A stretch of 64,000 bases of DNA from positions 124,001 to 188,000 of the forward strand of contig NZ_WJPK01000003.1 in the NCBI RefSeq assembly GCF_009649685.1, given 5' to 3'. Below are positions 54,032 through 62,752 of this stretch, piece by piece (positions within the stretch are counted from its first letter, which is position 1; each line of letters begins with the position of its first letter). The notes below the pieces were generated by a model. The model made no database searches, had not been told where the DNA came from, and saw only the letters and a program-made list of their open reading frames with translations. A program made the translations under genes and the position numbers. This DNA comes from Flavobacteriaceae bacterium EG-1 (GTDB lineage Bacteria > Bacteroidota > Bacteroidia > Flavobacteriales > Flavobacteriaceae).

Positions 54032-55687
54032 ATGATAAAGCATTCTTTACTAATCACCTGTTTCTTTTCCTTTTTATTTATTGCCTACGGACAAATTGAA
54101 AATCCACCTGAAAAAGTGGTTATCGCCTTAAAAAAGAAAAAGACTGAAGTATTTGAAAATGAAAGAGGTGTATTACATGTAAATATCTCACGAAAAGATT
54201 TGAAGAGATTTAAAAAAAATGGAGTTGTACACTACAGTGATTTTCATGCCATAGGCGATGGCAAAACTGATGATATAAATGCTATAGCAGCAACCCATGC
54301 TTTCGCCAATGAAAATAATTTAAATGTAAAAGCAGACGAAGGTTTTACTTATTATATTGGGGGAAAAAACCGTTCTGCTGTAATTAAAACAGATACCGAT
54401 TTTGGTAATGCTTCTTTTATTATTGACGACACGAAAGTTCAAAATAGAAACACCTCTATTTTTTTAGTCCGTTCTAGCAACGAATCATTTAAGCTTGAAG
54501 GCTTAACTTCACTAAAAAAGAATCAAAAAAAAATTGACGTCTCTTTAGCACAATCTAGTTTAATTACGGTAACCAATTCGAATACCAAACACTACATCCG
54601 TTATGGGTTAAACCAAGATAACGGAGCAGACCAGACCGATATATTCGTGGTTGATAAAAACGGAAATGTAGATTTGGATGCCCCTATAATTTGGGATTTT
54701 GATCAAATTACTGAAGCAACCGCTTTACCAATAGATAAAACCACATTAAAAATTACCGGTGGTCAATTTACAACTATCGCTAATAAGGCTCCTTCTAAGT
54801 ATACCTATTACAGTAGAAATTTAGTAATTAGTCGTTCTAATGTTATCGTCGACGGACTAGTTCATCGAATAAAAGGGGAAGGAGAAAATGGTGCTCCTTA
54901 TCGAGGTTTTGTGAGTACACGCGACTGCGCGTATATAACCATAAAGAACACAATACTTACGGGTCACAAAACATACCGTACCATTGGCTCTGCTGGGAAA
55001 CCTGTTTCTATGGGCTCTTATGATCTTTCCCTTACGAGGTCTTTAAATGTAACAATAGAAAATTGTAGTCAGACTAACGATATTAACGATGGTGCATATT
55101 GGGGACTTCAAAGTTCTAATTATTCAAAAAATCTAGTTTATGACAATTGTACGTTTTCTAGATTCGATGCACATAAAGGTGTAGCTAATGCCACTATTCG
55201 CAATTCAACATTAGGACATATGGGCATCAATGCCATCGGTTGCGGAACATTAATTGTAGAAAACAGTACAATCAACGGTAGAAATTTAATTAATCTCCGT
55301 TCAGATTACGGTAGTACATGGCAAGGAGAAGTCTTTATAAAGAACTGTGTTTTTGTGCCTTCAGGAGGAAGAAAACCTGCTAGCTCTAGTTTATTTGGAG
55401 GAACGTATACAGGCAAACACAATTTTGGATACACCTGCTATATGCCTGAAAAAATCACAATCGAAAACCTTCAAATAAAAGACGTAAACCATCCCGATGA
55501 TTATCAAGGTCCTGCTATATTTAAAGATTTCAATAAAGAAATGACAGATAATTCGTATAAAGAAGAATATCCTTATATAAAAACCAAAGAGGTTGTTCTT
55601 AAAAATATAACTATTGCCAGTGGTAAAGAATTGATCGTGAGTAGTAACCCTTATATGTTTAAAGACGTAAAAATAATAACTAAATAA
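54032..55687 (+). CDS. Secreted right-handed beta-helix (pectate-lyase-like) protein
   Basis: 551 residues. A signal peptide (about 1-20, ending FIAYGQ) precedes a pectate-lyase-superfamily entry motif, HYSDFHAIGDGKTDDINAI (about 67-85), then many beta-helix rungs (RNLVISRSNVIVDGLVHRI, DCAYITIKNTIL, RSLNVTIENCS, NATIRNSTLGHMGINAIGCG, IVENSTINGRNL). It likely acts on a polysaccharide outside the cell or in the periplasm. The catalytic residues and exact family are not certain. There is no SusC/SusD pair in the window. Confidence 0.83.
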   Translation: MIKHSLLITCFFSFLFIAYGQIENPPEKVVIALKKKKTEVFENERGVLHVNISRKDLKRFKKNGVVHYSDFHAIGDGKTDDINAIAATHAFANENNLNVKADEGFTYYIGGKNRSAVIKTDTDFGNASFIIDDTKVQNRNTSIFLVRSSNESFKLEGLTSLKKNQKKIDVSLAQSSLITVTNSNTKHYIRYGLNQDNGADQTDIFVVDKNGNVDLDAPIIWDFDQITEATALPIDKTTLKITGGQFTTIANKAPSKYTYYSRNLVISRSNVIVDGLVHRIKGEGENGAPYRGFVSTRDCAYITIKNTILTGHKTYRTIGSAGKPVSMGSYDLSLTRSLNVTIENCSQTNDINDGAYWGLQSSNYSKNLVYDNCTFSRFDAHKGVANATIRNSTLGHMGINAIGCGTLIVENSTINGRNLINLRSDYGSTWQGEVFIKNCVFVPSGGRKPASSSLFGGTYTGKHNFGYTCYMPEKITIENLQIKDVNHPDDYQGPAIFKDFNKEMTDNSYKEEYPYIKTKEVVLKNITIASGKELIVSSNPYMFKDVKIITK

Positions 55688-55714
55688 GGTCTATATTTTT
55701 CAACATTAATAGGA

Positions 55715-56290
55715 ATGACCAACATTTTAGCTGAGCAATTAAATAGCATAACAAAATTATCGGAAGAAGAGGTTTTATCTATAGAAGAAAGCTTTCCGAT
55801 AAAAACATTTAAAAAGGGTGCCATTTTATTGCAACCTGGCAAGGTTGCTAGAGATTCTTATTTAGTAATTAAAGGTTGTATTCGAAAATATACGCTTGAG
55901 GATGGTGATGAAAACACCTTAGATTTTTTTATAGAAGGAGATTCTGCTGCAGATTTTAATAGTCTTTCAAGTAACAAACCTTCAATTTTCTATTTTGTTT
56001 GTAGTGAAGAAACTAATGTTGCAGTTTTAAATGCGGAAAAGGAAGCAATGTTATATAAAAAATATCCGCGTTTCGAAACGATTTGTCGCGTTGAATTTGA
56101 AAAAATGATGGGCGAAAAAATTGCTGGTATAGAACGGTTTAATGCGCTTAGTCCTGAAAAGAAATACCTCGACTTATTAAAAAATAAACCTAAATTAATT
56201 AAGAGAGTTCCGCAATATCAATTAGCAAGTTATCTTGGCATTAAACCAGAAACACTAAGTAGAATACGTAAAAGAATTACCCAAAAATAG
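55715..56290 (+). CDS. Crp/Fnr-family transcriptional regulator
   Basis: 191 residues. An N-terminal cyclic-nucleotide-binding-like barrel (about 25-110: FKKGAILLQPGKVARDSYLVIKGCIRKYT) is followed by the HTH (about 163-188: VPQYQLASYLGIKPETLSRI). Key cAMP contacts are not conserved, as in most Bacteroidota Crp-like proteins, so the ligand is unknown. It is 27 bp after the beta-helix gene and may control nearby genes. Confidence 0.88.
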   Translation: MTNILAEQLNSITKLSEEEVLSIEESFPIKTFKKGAILLQPGKVARDSYLVIKGCIRKYTLEDGDENTLDFFIEGDSAADFNSLSSNKPSIFYFVCSEETNVAVLNAEKEAMLYKKYPRFETICRVEFEKMMGEKIAGIERFNALSPEKKYLDLLKNKPKLIKRVPQYQLASYLGIKPETLSRIRKRITQK

Positions 56291-56296
56291 TTTCAA

Positions 56297-56923
56297 CTAT
56301 TTTTTTTGAGCTACAATATAATATTCGGTTGCGGGTTTATCAATTAAAATATCGGCTTCTAATATTTCGAATTCCGCTGTGGTAATTTCTTTTTTAAGTT
56401 CTTTAATAGTAACGAACTTTAAAAAAGGTAAAATGTTTATTTTTTTTAGCAAGTAAATCACACATCCAGAAAAAATTCCAATAAATGTTCGCTTTTCTTT
56501 TAAGCATGCTGTGGCCGTAATAATACGACCTTTAGGTTTCAAAAGTTTATGCATTTTATTTAATATAGGACTCATGTCTTCAAAATAAAGAAGAATATTA
56601 AATGCAAAAATTATATCAAAACCACCAGTAACGAATTTTTCATCAAAAAGTGTTGTTTGAGAAAAAGAAATATTTTCAATTCCATTAGCTTTTTTCTTAG
56701 CCAAAGCTATCATTTCAGAAGATGTATCAAAAGCTTGAATAGCTTTAACATCTTCTGCAAATGCAATTGCATATAATCCGGTAGCACATGCAAAATCAAT
56801 AACTTCAGCATCTTCGCACAAATATTTACGTGTTCTATTTAATATTTGTTCATACGCTTTGTCTTTAGCCTTTTTATCGTAGTTCTTAGATAGCTTGTTC
56901 CAAAATTTTTCAGAATTCTCCAT
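56297..56923 (-). CDS. Class I SAM-dependent methyltransferase
   Basis: 208 residues. Motif I is VIDFACATGLYAIAFAED (about 38-55), followed by FDTSSEMIALAKKKA and FDIIFAFNILLYFEDMSPIL, a UbiE/Methyltransf_11-type fold. A hydrophobic stretch near 150-165 (FSGCVIYLLKKINILPFLKFV) occurs in this subtype. The substrate is unknown. It converges with the Crp-like gene 6 bp away. Confidence 0.88.
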   Translation of the reverse strand: MENSEKFWNKLSKNYDKKAKDKAYEQILNRTRKYLCEDAEVIDFACATGLYAIAFAEDVKAIQAFDTSSEMIALAKKKANGIENISFSQTTLFDEKFVTGGFDIIFAFNILLYFEDMSPILNKMHKLLKPKGRIITATACLKEKRTFIGIFSGCVIYLLKKINILPFLKFVTIKELKKEITTAEFEILEADILIDKPATEYYIVAQKK

Positions 56924-57205
56924 ATTTCAATATTCAGTTACAATATGGAAACAAAGATCTAGAAGCACTTGGAACTTTTCATTGACTTCAATCAAGAAAT
57001 GATAGTTTTACCTCAAACACCGTTGGCAAAATAACGAACAATAGTGCAGTACTGCCCAAGTTAGAATACTAAAATCAAAGTAAAATTTAGCTGTTAATGG
57101 TCCAGCACTTTTTTGTATTTTTAAATTGTATTAATCAATACAGCACACTCCCCCGCTCAAGTTTTAACTAAGATTACTTCTTGTAATTTAATTACACTAT
57201 TAATT

Positions 57206-58819
57206 ATGAAAAATTACATTGCATTTTTACTTTTCATTGTATTCATTAGTTGTACTACAGAAACAAAAAAATCCGAAATAGCTGAAGTTAATCAAACAAC
57301 GTTAGCCAAACATATTGAGCGGCTTGCTTCTGATGAGTTTCTAGGGCGGAAACCATTTACTGAAGGTGAAGTAAAAACAGTAAATTATTTAGAGAATGAG
57401 TTTAAAAAATTAGAGCTTTCTCCAGGAAATGGGTCCAGCTTTTTTCAAGAGGTACCGATGGTAGAAATTACTGGAACTCCTACTGAAAAAATGATTATTT
57501 CAGGTAAAGATGACAGCTTTAATTTAGACCTTTTAAAAGATTTTGTTGCAACTACCAATAAACAAGTATCTGAAGTAAGTCTTGATAATTCTGAACTTGT
57601 GTTTGCTGGTTATGGAGTTGTTGCTCCGGAATATGAATGGAATGATTATGAGGGTGTCGACTGGAAAGGTAAGACTGCTGTAGTTTTAATTAATGACCCT
57701 GGTTTTAATTCTGGTGATTCAACTTTATTTAAAGGTAATGAAATGACGTACTATGGTCGTTGGACGTATAAATTCGAAGAAGCTGCAAGACAAGGTGCTG
57801 ATGGCCTAATTATTATTCATGATACTGAACCAGCATCGTATGGCTGGAATGTAATTGAATCGGGTTGGACTGGTTCTCGATTAGTTATTACCAGTGATTT
57901 ACCTCTACTTAATGTTGAATCATGGATAAGTGGTGAAAGTGCTAAAAAAATATTTAATGCCTCCAGTATAAAAGTTCAAGATTATAAAGCACTGGCAAGA
58001 AATAAAAACTTTAAACCTATTCCGTTAGAATTAAACACCTCTGTTGCTATTAAAAACAATATAAAAAAAGACGTTTCTAAAAACGTCATTGCCGTCGTGC
58101 CAGGTACCGATAGAAAAGATGAGTATATAATTTACTCTGCGCACTGGGATCATTTTGGAATTGGTAAGGCGATTAATGGAGACTCAATATACAATGGAGC
58201 TATAGATAATGCTTCTGGCACTGCGGGTCTGTTGGCAATTGCTGAAGCCTTTAAAAAAAGTAATAACACAAAACGTTCTGTTGTATTTATGGCGCTTACA
58301 GGGGAAGAACAAGGGTTATTAGGTTCGGCATATTATGCAGAAAACCCATTATTTAATCCTAAAAAAACAGTGGCAAATATTAATATAGATGCTTTGGCCA
58401 GTCCAGGAGAAATGAAAGATTTGACGATTACCGGTTATGGTCAATCTGAAATGGATGAATATGCTAAAGAAGCGGCGCTGAAACAGAACCGATATATAAT
58501 CCCGGATCCGGATCCTGAAAAAGGGTACTTCTTCAGATCAGATCACTTCAATTTTGCTAAAATTGGCATTCCTGCTTTATACGCTAGTGGTTCTTACGAA
58601 GGTTTTGAGCATAGTATTGATGAAATAAAAGAGCTTAAGAACAATTATCTTATTAATAAGTACCATCAACCTTCTGATGAGTACAATTCTGAAACGACCG
58701 AGTTAAGTGGTGTGCGATTAGATTTACAATTACTTTTTAATGTAGGTTTAAAATTAGCCAATGAAGATTATTTTCCAAAATGGAACGAGGGTAGTGAGTT
58801 TAAGGCCGCAAGAGAATAA
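57206..58819 (+). CDS. M28-family metallopeptidase lipoprotein
   Basis: 537 residues. The lipobox FISC places the lipidated Cys at 16, so it is anchored to a membrane. A PA-domain-like insert (about 110-250) precedes the M28 catalytic domain with its zinc residues: YSAHWDHFG, GAIDNASGTAGLLAIAEAF, MALTGEEQGLLGS, NIDALASPG and the final His in YHQPSDEY. It is probably an aminopeptidase acting on peptides in the periplasm. It converges on a second, unlike M28 gene. Confidence 0.92.
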   Translation: MKNYIAFLLFIVFISCTTETKKSEIAEVNQTTLAKHIERLASDEFLGRKPFTEGEVKTVNYLENEFKKLELSPGNGSSFFQEVPMVEITGTPTEKMIISGKDDSFNLDLLKDFVATTNKQVSEVSLDNSELVFAGYGVVAPEYEWNDYEGVDWKGKTAVVLINDPGFNSGDSTLFKGNEMTYYGRWTYKFEEAARQGADGLIIIHDTEPASYGWNVIESGWTGSRLVITSDLPLLNVESWISGESAKKIFNASSIKVQDYKALARNKNFKPIPLELNTSVAIKNNIKKDVSKNVIAVVPGTDRKDEYIIYSAHWDHFGIGKAINGDSIYNGAIDNASGTAGLLAIAEAFKKSNNTKRSVVFMALTGEEQGLLGSAYYAENPLFNPKKTVANINIDALASPGEMKDLTITGYGQSEMDEYAKEAALKQNRYIIPDPDPEKGYFFRSDHFNFAKIGIPALYASGSYEGFEHSIDEIKELKNNYLINKYHQPSDEYNSETTELSGVRLDLQLLFNVGLKLANEDYFPKWNEGSEFKAARE

Positions 58820-58863
58820 TTTTTGTTTACCGCAATTATTTTTAATGAATATTAATCATACAA

Positions 58864-60417
58864 CTACTCCTCTCTTGGTAAACGCGAATCTTTCTGGGCT
58901 ATTTGATACACAAGTGCGGCTATTACGGTCGCATTAATTTTCATATCGCGTTCCGGAACATATTCTAAAGCATCTAAATTTGTATGATGTGTTACTGTGC
59001 TATAGTTTAATTTATCTTGAATAATCTGAAACCCAGGAATCTTATAATAATCGAAAACATCGTGATCAGTAAAATTTGTATTCTGAATTGTTAGGTTATT
59101 TACATCTAAATGCGAATAAGGTGCTAACATTTCTTCAAAAATTGGTTTTACCGCTTCATTGCCTTGTAAATAAATACCCCGCATTTGTCCCGCACCATTA
59201 TCCATATTTAAATACGCAGAAATTTTCTCAACTTCTTTTTTACGTTTAGTCTCATTTATTTTTCCATAGTGTTCTTGAGCATATGCCATAGAACCAACGT
59301 ATCCTTGTTCTTCACCTCCCCATAAGGCAATTCTAATCGTACGTTTTGGCTTTAATCCTGTTGCTTTAATAATTCGCATCACCTCCATCATTACAGCAGA
59401 ACCTGCACCATTATCTGTTGCACCAGAAGCCGGGTGCCAGGAATCGAAATGGGCACCAATCATAACAACTTCATCTTTTAATTTTGCATCAGTCCCAGTA
59501 ATTTCTCCTATTATATTTACGTTGTTTTCTGGTTTCAAATAAAGTTCAGAATCTAAATGAAATTTAATCTTTGGACTAATTCCTCTGGCAATTAAACGCG
59601 ATAATTTTCCAAAATTTTCTGGTGAAAGTGCAAAATATGGTAATGGTTTTACATGACTTTCTCTAAAATTATAAGTGCCACTGGGGTGAAGAATACCTGG
59701 ATAAAAAGGTGTAGTTCCTAAAATACTCAAGGCACCTTCTTCTTTTAAGAATTCAAAAAAACCATCATTCTTTCTCATAATGCTATTAAAAATAGCGTCT
59801 ATATTTTTTATTAATTCAACATTACCAATAGATGGCCCTAAAGGATTAGTAGGTGCAGGTACGATTGATTTCTCAGCTTCTTCAATTTCTGCTTCTGTAT
59901 AACGTGTTGATAGCGCATCAAACAACATATTCTGTTTTGGAGCCGCGCCAATTAGTATGGTCTTTCCTTTTAGTTTTCCACTCCATTCATTTTTTACTTT
60001 TTCTAAATCGGTATGATTTTCAATCCATATTAAATCACCAATTTGCTCACCGTTGGAACTTTCTGTCCATGCATACGGATAGGCTTGTATTTTCATATAT
60101 GCTGGTTCCGTCATTTCCATATTAAATGAGTTTACCTCCCAACCCATACAATCGTCACAATAATTTTCGAAATACACTTTGTCTACACCCCAACTTTCCA
60201 TCGTTTTCTTCGCCCATTGAGCAGCTGTTAAATATTGATCAGTACCTGTTAACCTTGGCCCATAAACATCAGATAGATCGGTTATTAATGGCATTACCTG
60301 CGATTTTTGAAAACCTTCGGTATTAATTTTGGAGAGGGCTTGCGATTTTGTTTGACTGTACATTGTAGCTGCTACAATCAAAAATACTAACGTACATATT
60401 TTGGAAATTCTTTTCAT
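58864..60417 (-). CDS. M28-family metallopeptidase, secreted
   Basis: 517 residues. Signal peptide about 1-21 (ending ATMYSQ). The M28 motifs are GAHFDSWHPASGATDNGAGS, LWGGEEQGYVGSMAYAQ, NMDNGAGQMRGIYLQ, DHDVFDYYKIPGFQ and VTHHTNLDALEYV; the middle PA-like domain includes GKLKGKTILIGAA. It resembles the plasma-glutamate-carboxypeptidase-like branch. It is distinct from the neighbouring M28 lipoprotein, not a recent duplicate. Confidence 0.93.
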   Translation of the reverse strand: MKRISKICTLVFLIVAATMYSQTKSQALSKINTEGFQKSQVMPLITDLSDVYGPRLTGTDQYLTAAQWAKKTMESWGVDKVYFENYCDDCMGWEVNSFNMEMTEPAYMKIQAYPYAWTESSNGEQIGDLIWIENHTDLEKVKNEWSGKLKGKTILIGAAPKQNMLFDALSTRYTEAEIEEAEKSIVPAPTNPLGPSIGNVELIKNIDAIFNSIMRKNDGFFEFLKEEGALSILGTTPFYPGILHPSGTYNFRESHVKPLPYFALSPENFGKLSRLIARGISPKIKFHLDSELYLKPENNVNIIGEITGTDAKLKDEVVMIGAHFDSWHPASGATDNGAGSAVMMEVMRIIKATGLKPKRTIRIALWGGEEQGYVGSMAYAQEHYGKINETKRKKEVEKISAYLNMDNGAGQMRGIYLQGNEAVKPIFEEMLAPYSHLDVNNLTIQNTNFTDHDVFDYYKIPGFQIIQDKLNYSTVTHHTNLDALEYVPERDMKINATVIAALVYQIAQKDSRLPREE

Positions 60418-60632
60418 AATGTAACTGAAGATTTAATTGGTTTGGATACTATGAATGTAATAAAGAAATATGAAAGTCGGGGTACGAACATAACATTTAT
60501 TAATTCATCTGTTTTAACTACAATTAGTGATTTCTATTTCGGTTTGTATTCGTTAAATTGGGGTTACAAAACAAAAGTTACGACCAACACTTTTTTAATT
60601 AATCCAGACCAAACCAAAAACATTTTAGACTC

Positions 60633-62681
60633 ATGTTAAAAATCTCGAAATTACTTTTACTATTTCCATTTTTATTCGGAATAGCTATACAAACCTCAGC
60701 CCAAGAAAGTTGGGAAAAAATAACAACTATAGAAGATCTTTACGATAGCTATCCGGCGATAGTAACAAACATGCTCACCCAATTTAATTTGGATTACCCA
60801 GGACTTGAAAAAGCAAAAAAAGCCCATGAGAACGAAAATTTTATTGAAGCGTCTAAACAATTACTCGCTTATTATAGCAACGGGAATATGGCAAGTGACT
60901 TGCGAAAAAACAAACCACAAGAGACAAATAAAACAAATGCAACAGCCGATACCACTTTAACCGATGTTTACATCATACAAAATGTGAGAGGAAAAGTTCC
61001 TGTGGGTGCCGATGGTCATCGCGATTGGTATTACAAAGGACCAAATAATGATAAAGAATGGGCATGGCTATCAAATCGCCACACGCAACTCTTCGAAGTA
61101 TATACAACTTATTTAAAAACTGGAAATCCGAAATACGCCAAATTCATGGACTTGTTTCTACGCGATTTCATTATCAAAAGCATGCCCTACCCTGCTGTAA
61201 AAAGTGGTACTTCAATATGGCGCGGATTAGAAGTAGCGGCACGCGCAAAAAGGTGGACTAAAATTTTCTATGGTATGATTAATAATGATTATATCACCCC
61301 AGCAACCAAACTATTAATTTTATCAAGTTTACCCGACCATGCGCATTACAATAGAAATTTTCATTCTAGTAATAACTGGCTCACTATGGAAATTTCGGCA
61401 CTAGCTACAGTTGCTGCATATTTTCCTGAGCTTAAAAAATCAGACGATTGGTTAAACTACACCATTAAAACCATGTCTGACAGTATGAAAGACCAAGTTT
61501 ATGCAGATGGCGTTCAAACAGAGCTCACCTCGCACTACCACAATGTATCGATGTTACAATTTCAGTTATTTAAGAGTATCTGTGATAATGTAAATAAAGA
61601 GCTTCCAAATTTTTTCAATAACACTATTGAGGCTATGTATCAGTATATATCACATATGGTTCGCCCTAATGGGTTAAGAGCTTTAAATAATGATGGCGAC
61701 AAAGGCAGTGATGTAAACTACATTTTAAATGGAGCAAAAAACTTTAATCACCCCGATTGGGAATATATTGCTACCAATGGCAAATCGGGTGTAAAACCTA
61801 CTGATGGTCCTTCCTATTTTTATCCATGGGCAGGGCATTTAATTTCACGCAGCGGTTTTGACAAAGATGCACATTGGTCCTTTTTTGATATCGGACCATG
61901 GGGCAGTGGTCACCAGCATAACGATAAATTACACCTCTCAATACATGCGTATGGAAGAGATCTTTTAGTAGATGCTGGGCGATTCGCTTATACAGGGGAA
62001 GTTGCCGAAAAATTCCGTCCTTACGCAAAAGGGAGTGCAGGACACAACCTTATTTTAATTGATGGCAAAGGTCAAAAACCGGGACCCAAACTTGCTAAAA
62101 AACCTTTAGATAATTCTTATTTTAAACTAGAGAATGATTTTGATTATGCCTCCAATTCTTTTGATCAATATATAGCTGTTGAAGGTGAAGCAAAACATAC
62201 CCGTTCTGTTTTCTATGTACGTGGCGAATTTTGGGTGGTTGTAGATCGCATTACAACGAACAAACCGCGAACCATTGATGCTTTATGGCATTGGCATCCA
62301 GAAAACAAGGTTGTACAACACAAACAAATAGTTACTACAAATAATGAGCATGGTAATCTTGCTGTAATACCAGTAGGGAATCAAGAATTTGATATTAAAT
62401 TTATTAAAGGTCAAGAAGATCCTGAAATTCAAGGTTGGTACAGTCCAGAGTATAATCTTTTTGAACCTAATATTACAAGTAGTTATACCACGCAAATAAA
62501 CTCAGACACTACCTTTGTGTGGTTACTTGTGCCTTCAGAGGGAGTGACACCGAAGTTAAAAGCCAAAATAATTAAAGATGATTCGGACCAAATTGAGCTT
62601 GCAGTAAAATCAAAAACAAAGGCATGGCAAATAACCATTCCGTTTGAAAATAGTGCGAAGGCAAAATTAAAAGTAAATTAA
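60633..62681 (+). CDS. Heparinase II/III-type secreted polysaccharide lyase-like protein
   Basis: 682 residues. Signal peptide about 1-24 (ending IQTSAQ). The N-terminal alpha/alpha-toroid holds the NWLTMEISALATVAAYFPE and ELTSHYHNVSMLQFQLF segments; the C-terminal beta-sandwich begins near 395 with the heparinase II/III pattern GSGHQHNDKLHLSIHAYGRDLLVDAGRFAY. The arrangement suits the uronate-polysaccharide lyase families (alginate/heparinase-like). The exact PL family is uncertain. No SusC/SusD or sulfatase lies adjacent; an APC permease follows 71 bp downstream. Confidence 0.87.
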   Translation: MLKISKLLLLFPFLFGIAIQTSAQESWEKITTIEDLYDSYPAIVTNMLTQFNLDYPGLEKAKKAHENENFIEASKQLLAYYSNGNMASDLRKNKPQETNKTNATADTTLTDVYIIQNVRGKVPVGADGHRDWYYKGPNNDKEWAWLSNRHTQLFEVYTTYLKTGNPKYAKFMDLFLRDFIIKSMPYPAVKSGTSIWRGLEVAARAKRWTKIFYGMINNDYITPATKLLILSSLPDHAHYNRNFHSSNNWLTMEISALATVAAYFPELKKSDDWLNYTIKTMSDSMKDQVYADGVQTELTSHYHNVSMLQFQLFKSICDNVNKELPNFFNNTIEAMYQYISHMVRPNGLRALNNDGDKGSDVNYILNGAKNFNHPDWEYIATNGKSGVKPTDGPSYFYPWAGHLISRSGFDKDAHWSFFDIGPWGSGHQHNDKLHLSIHAYGRDLLVDAGRFAYTGEVAEKFRPYAKGSAGHNLILIDGKGQKPGPKLAKKPLDNSYFKLENDFDYASNSFDQYIAVEGEAKHTRSVFYVRGEFWVVVDRITTNKPRTIDALWHWHPENKVVQHKQIVTTNNEHGNLAVIPVGNQEFDIKFIKGQEDPEIQGWYSPEYNLFEPNITSSYTTQINSDTTFVWLLVPSEGVTPKLKAKIIKDDSDQIELAVKSKTKAWQITIPFENSAKAKLKVN

Positions 62682-62752
62682 GTAAAAAGTATATTCATCA
62701 CCTTAAATTTGCTTCTTTTTCAGTAGGTAATTTTAATAGGGATTCAGAACTA

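Noticed and set aside
60442-60639. 65-codon plus ORF before the heparinase-like gene
   Set aside because: No recognisable features, overlaps the start of the next gene, and lies in the promoter region between divergent genes.
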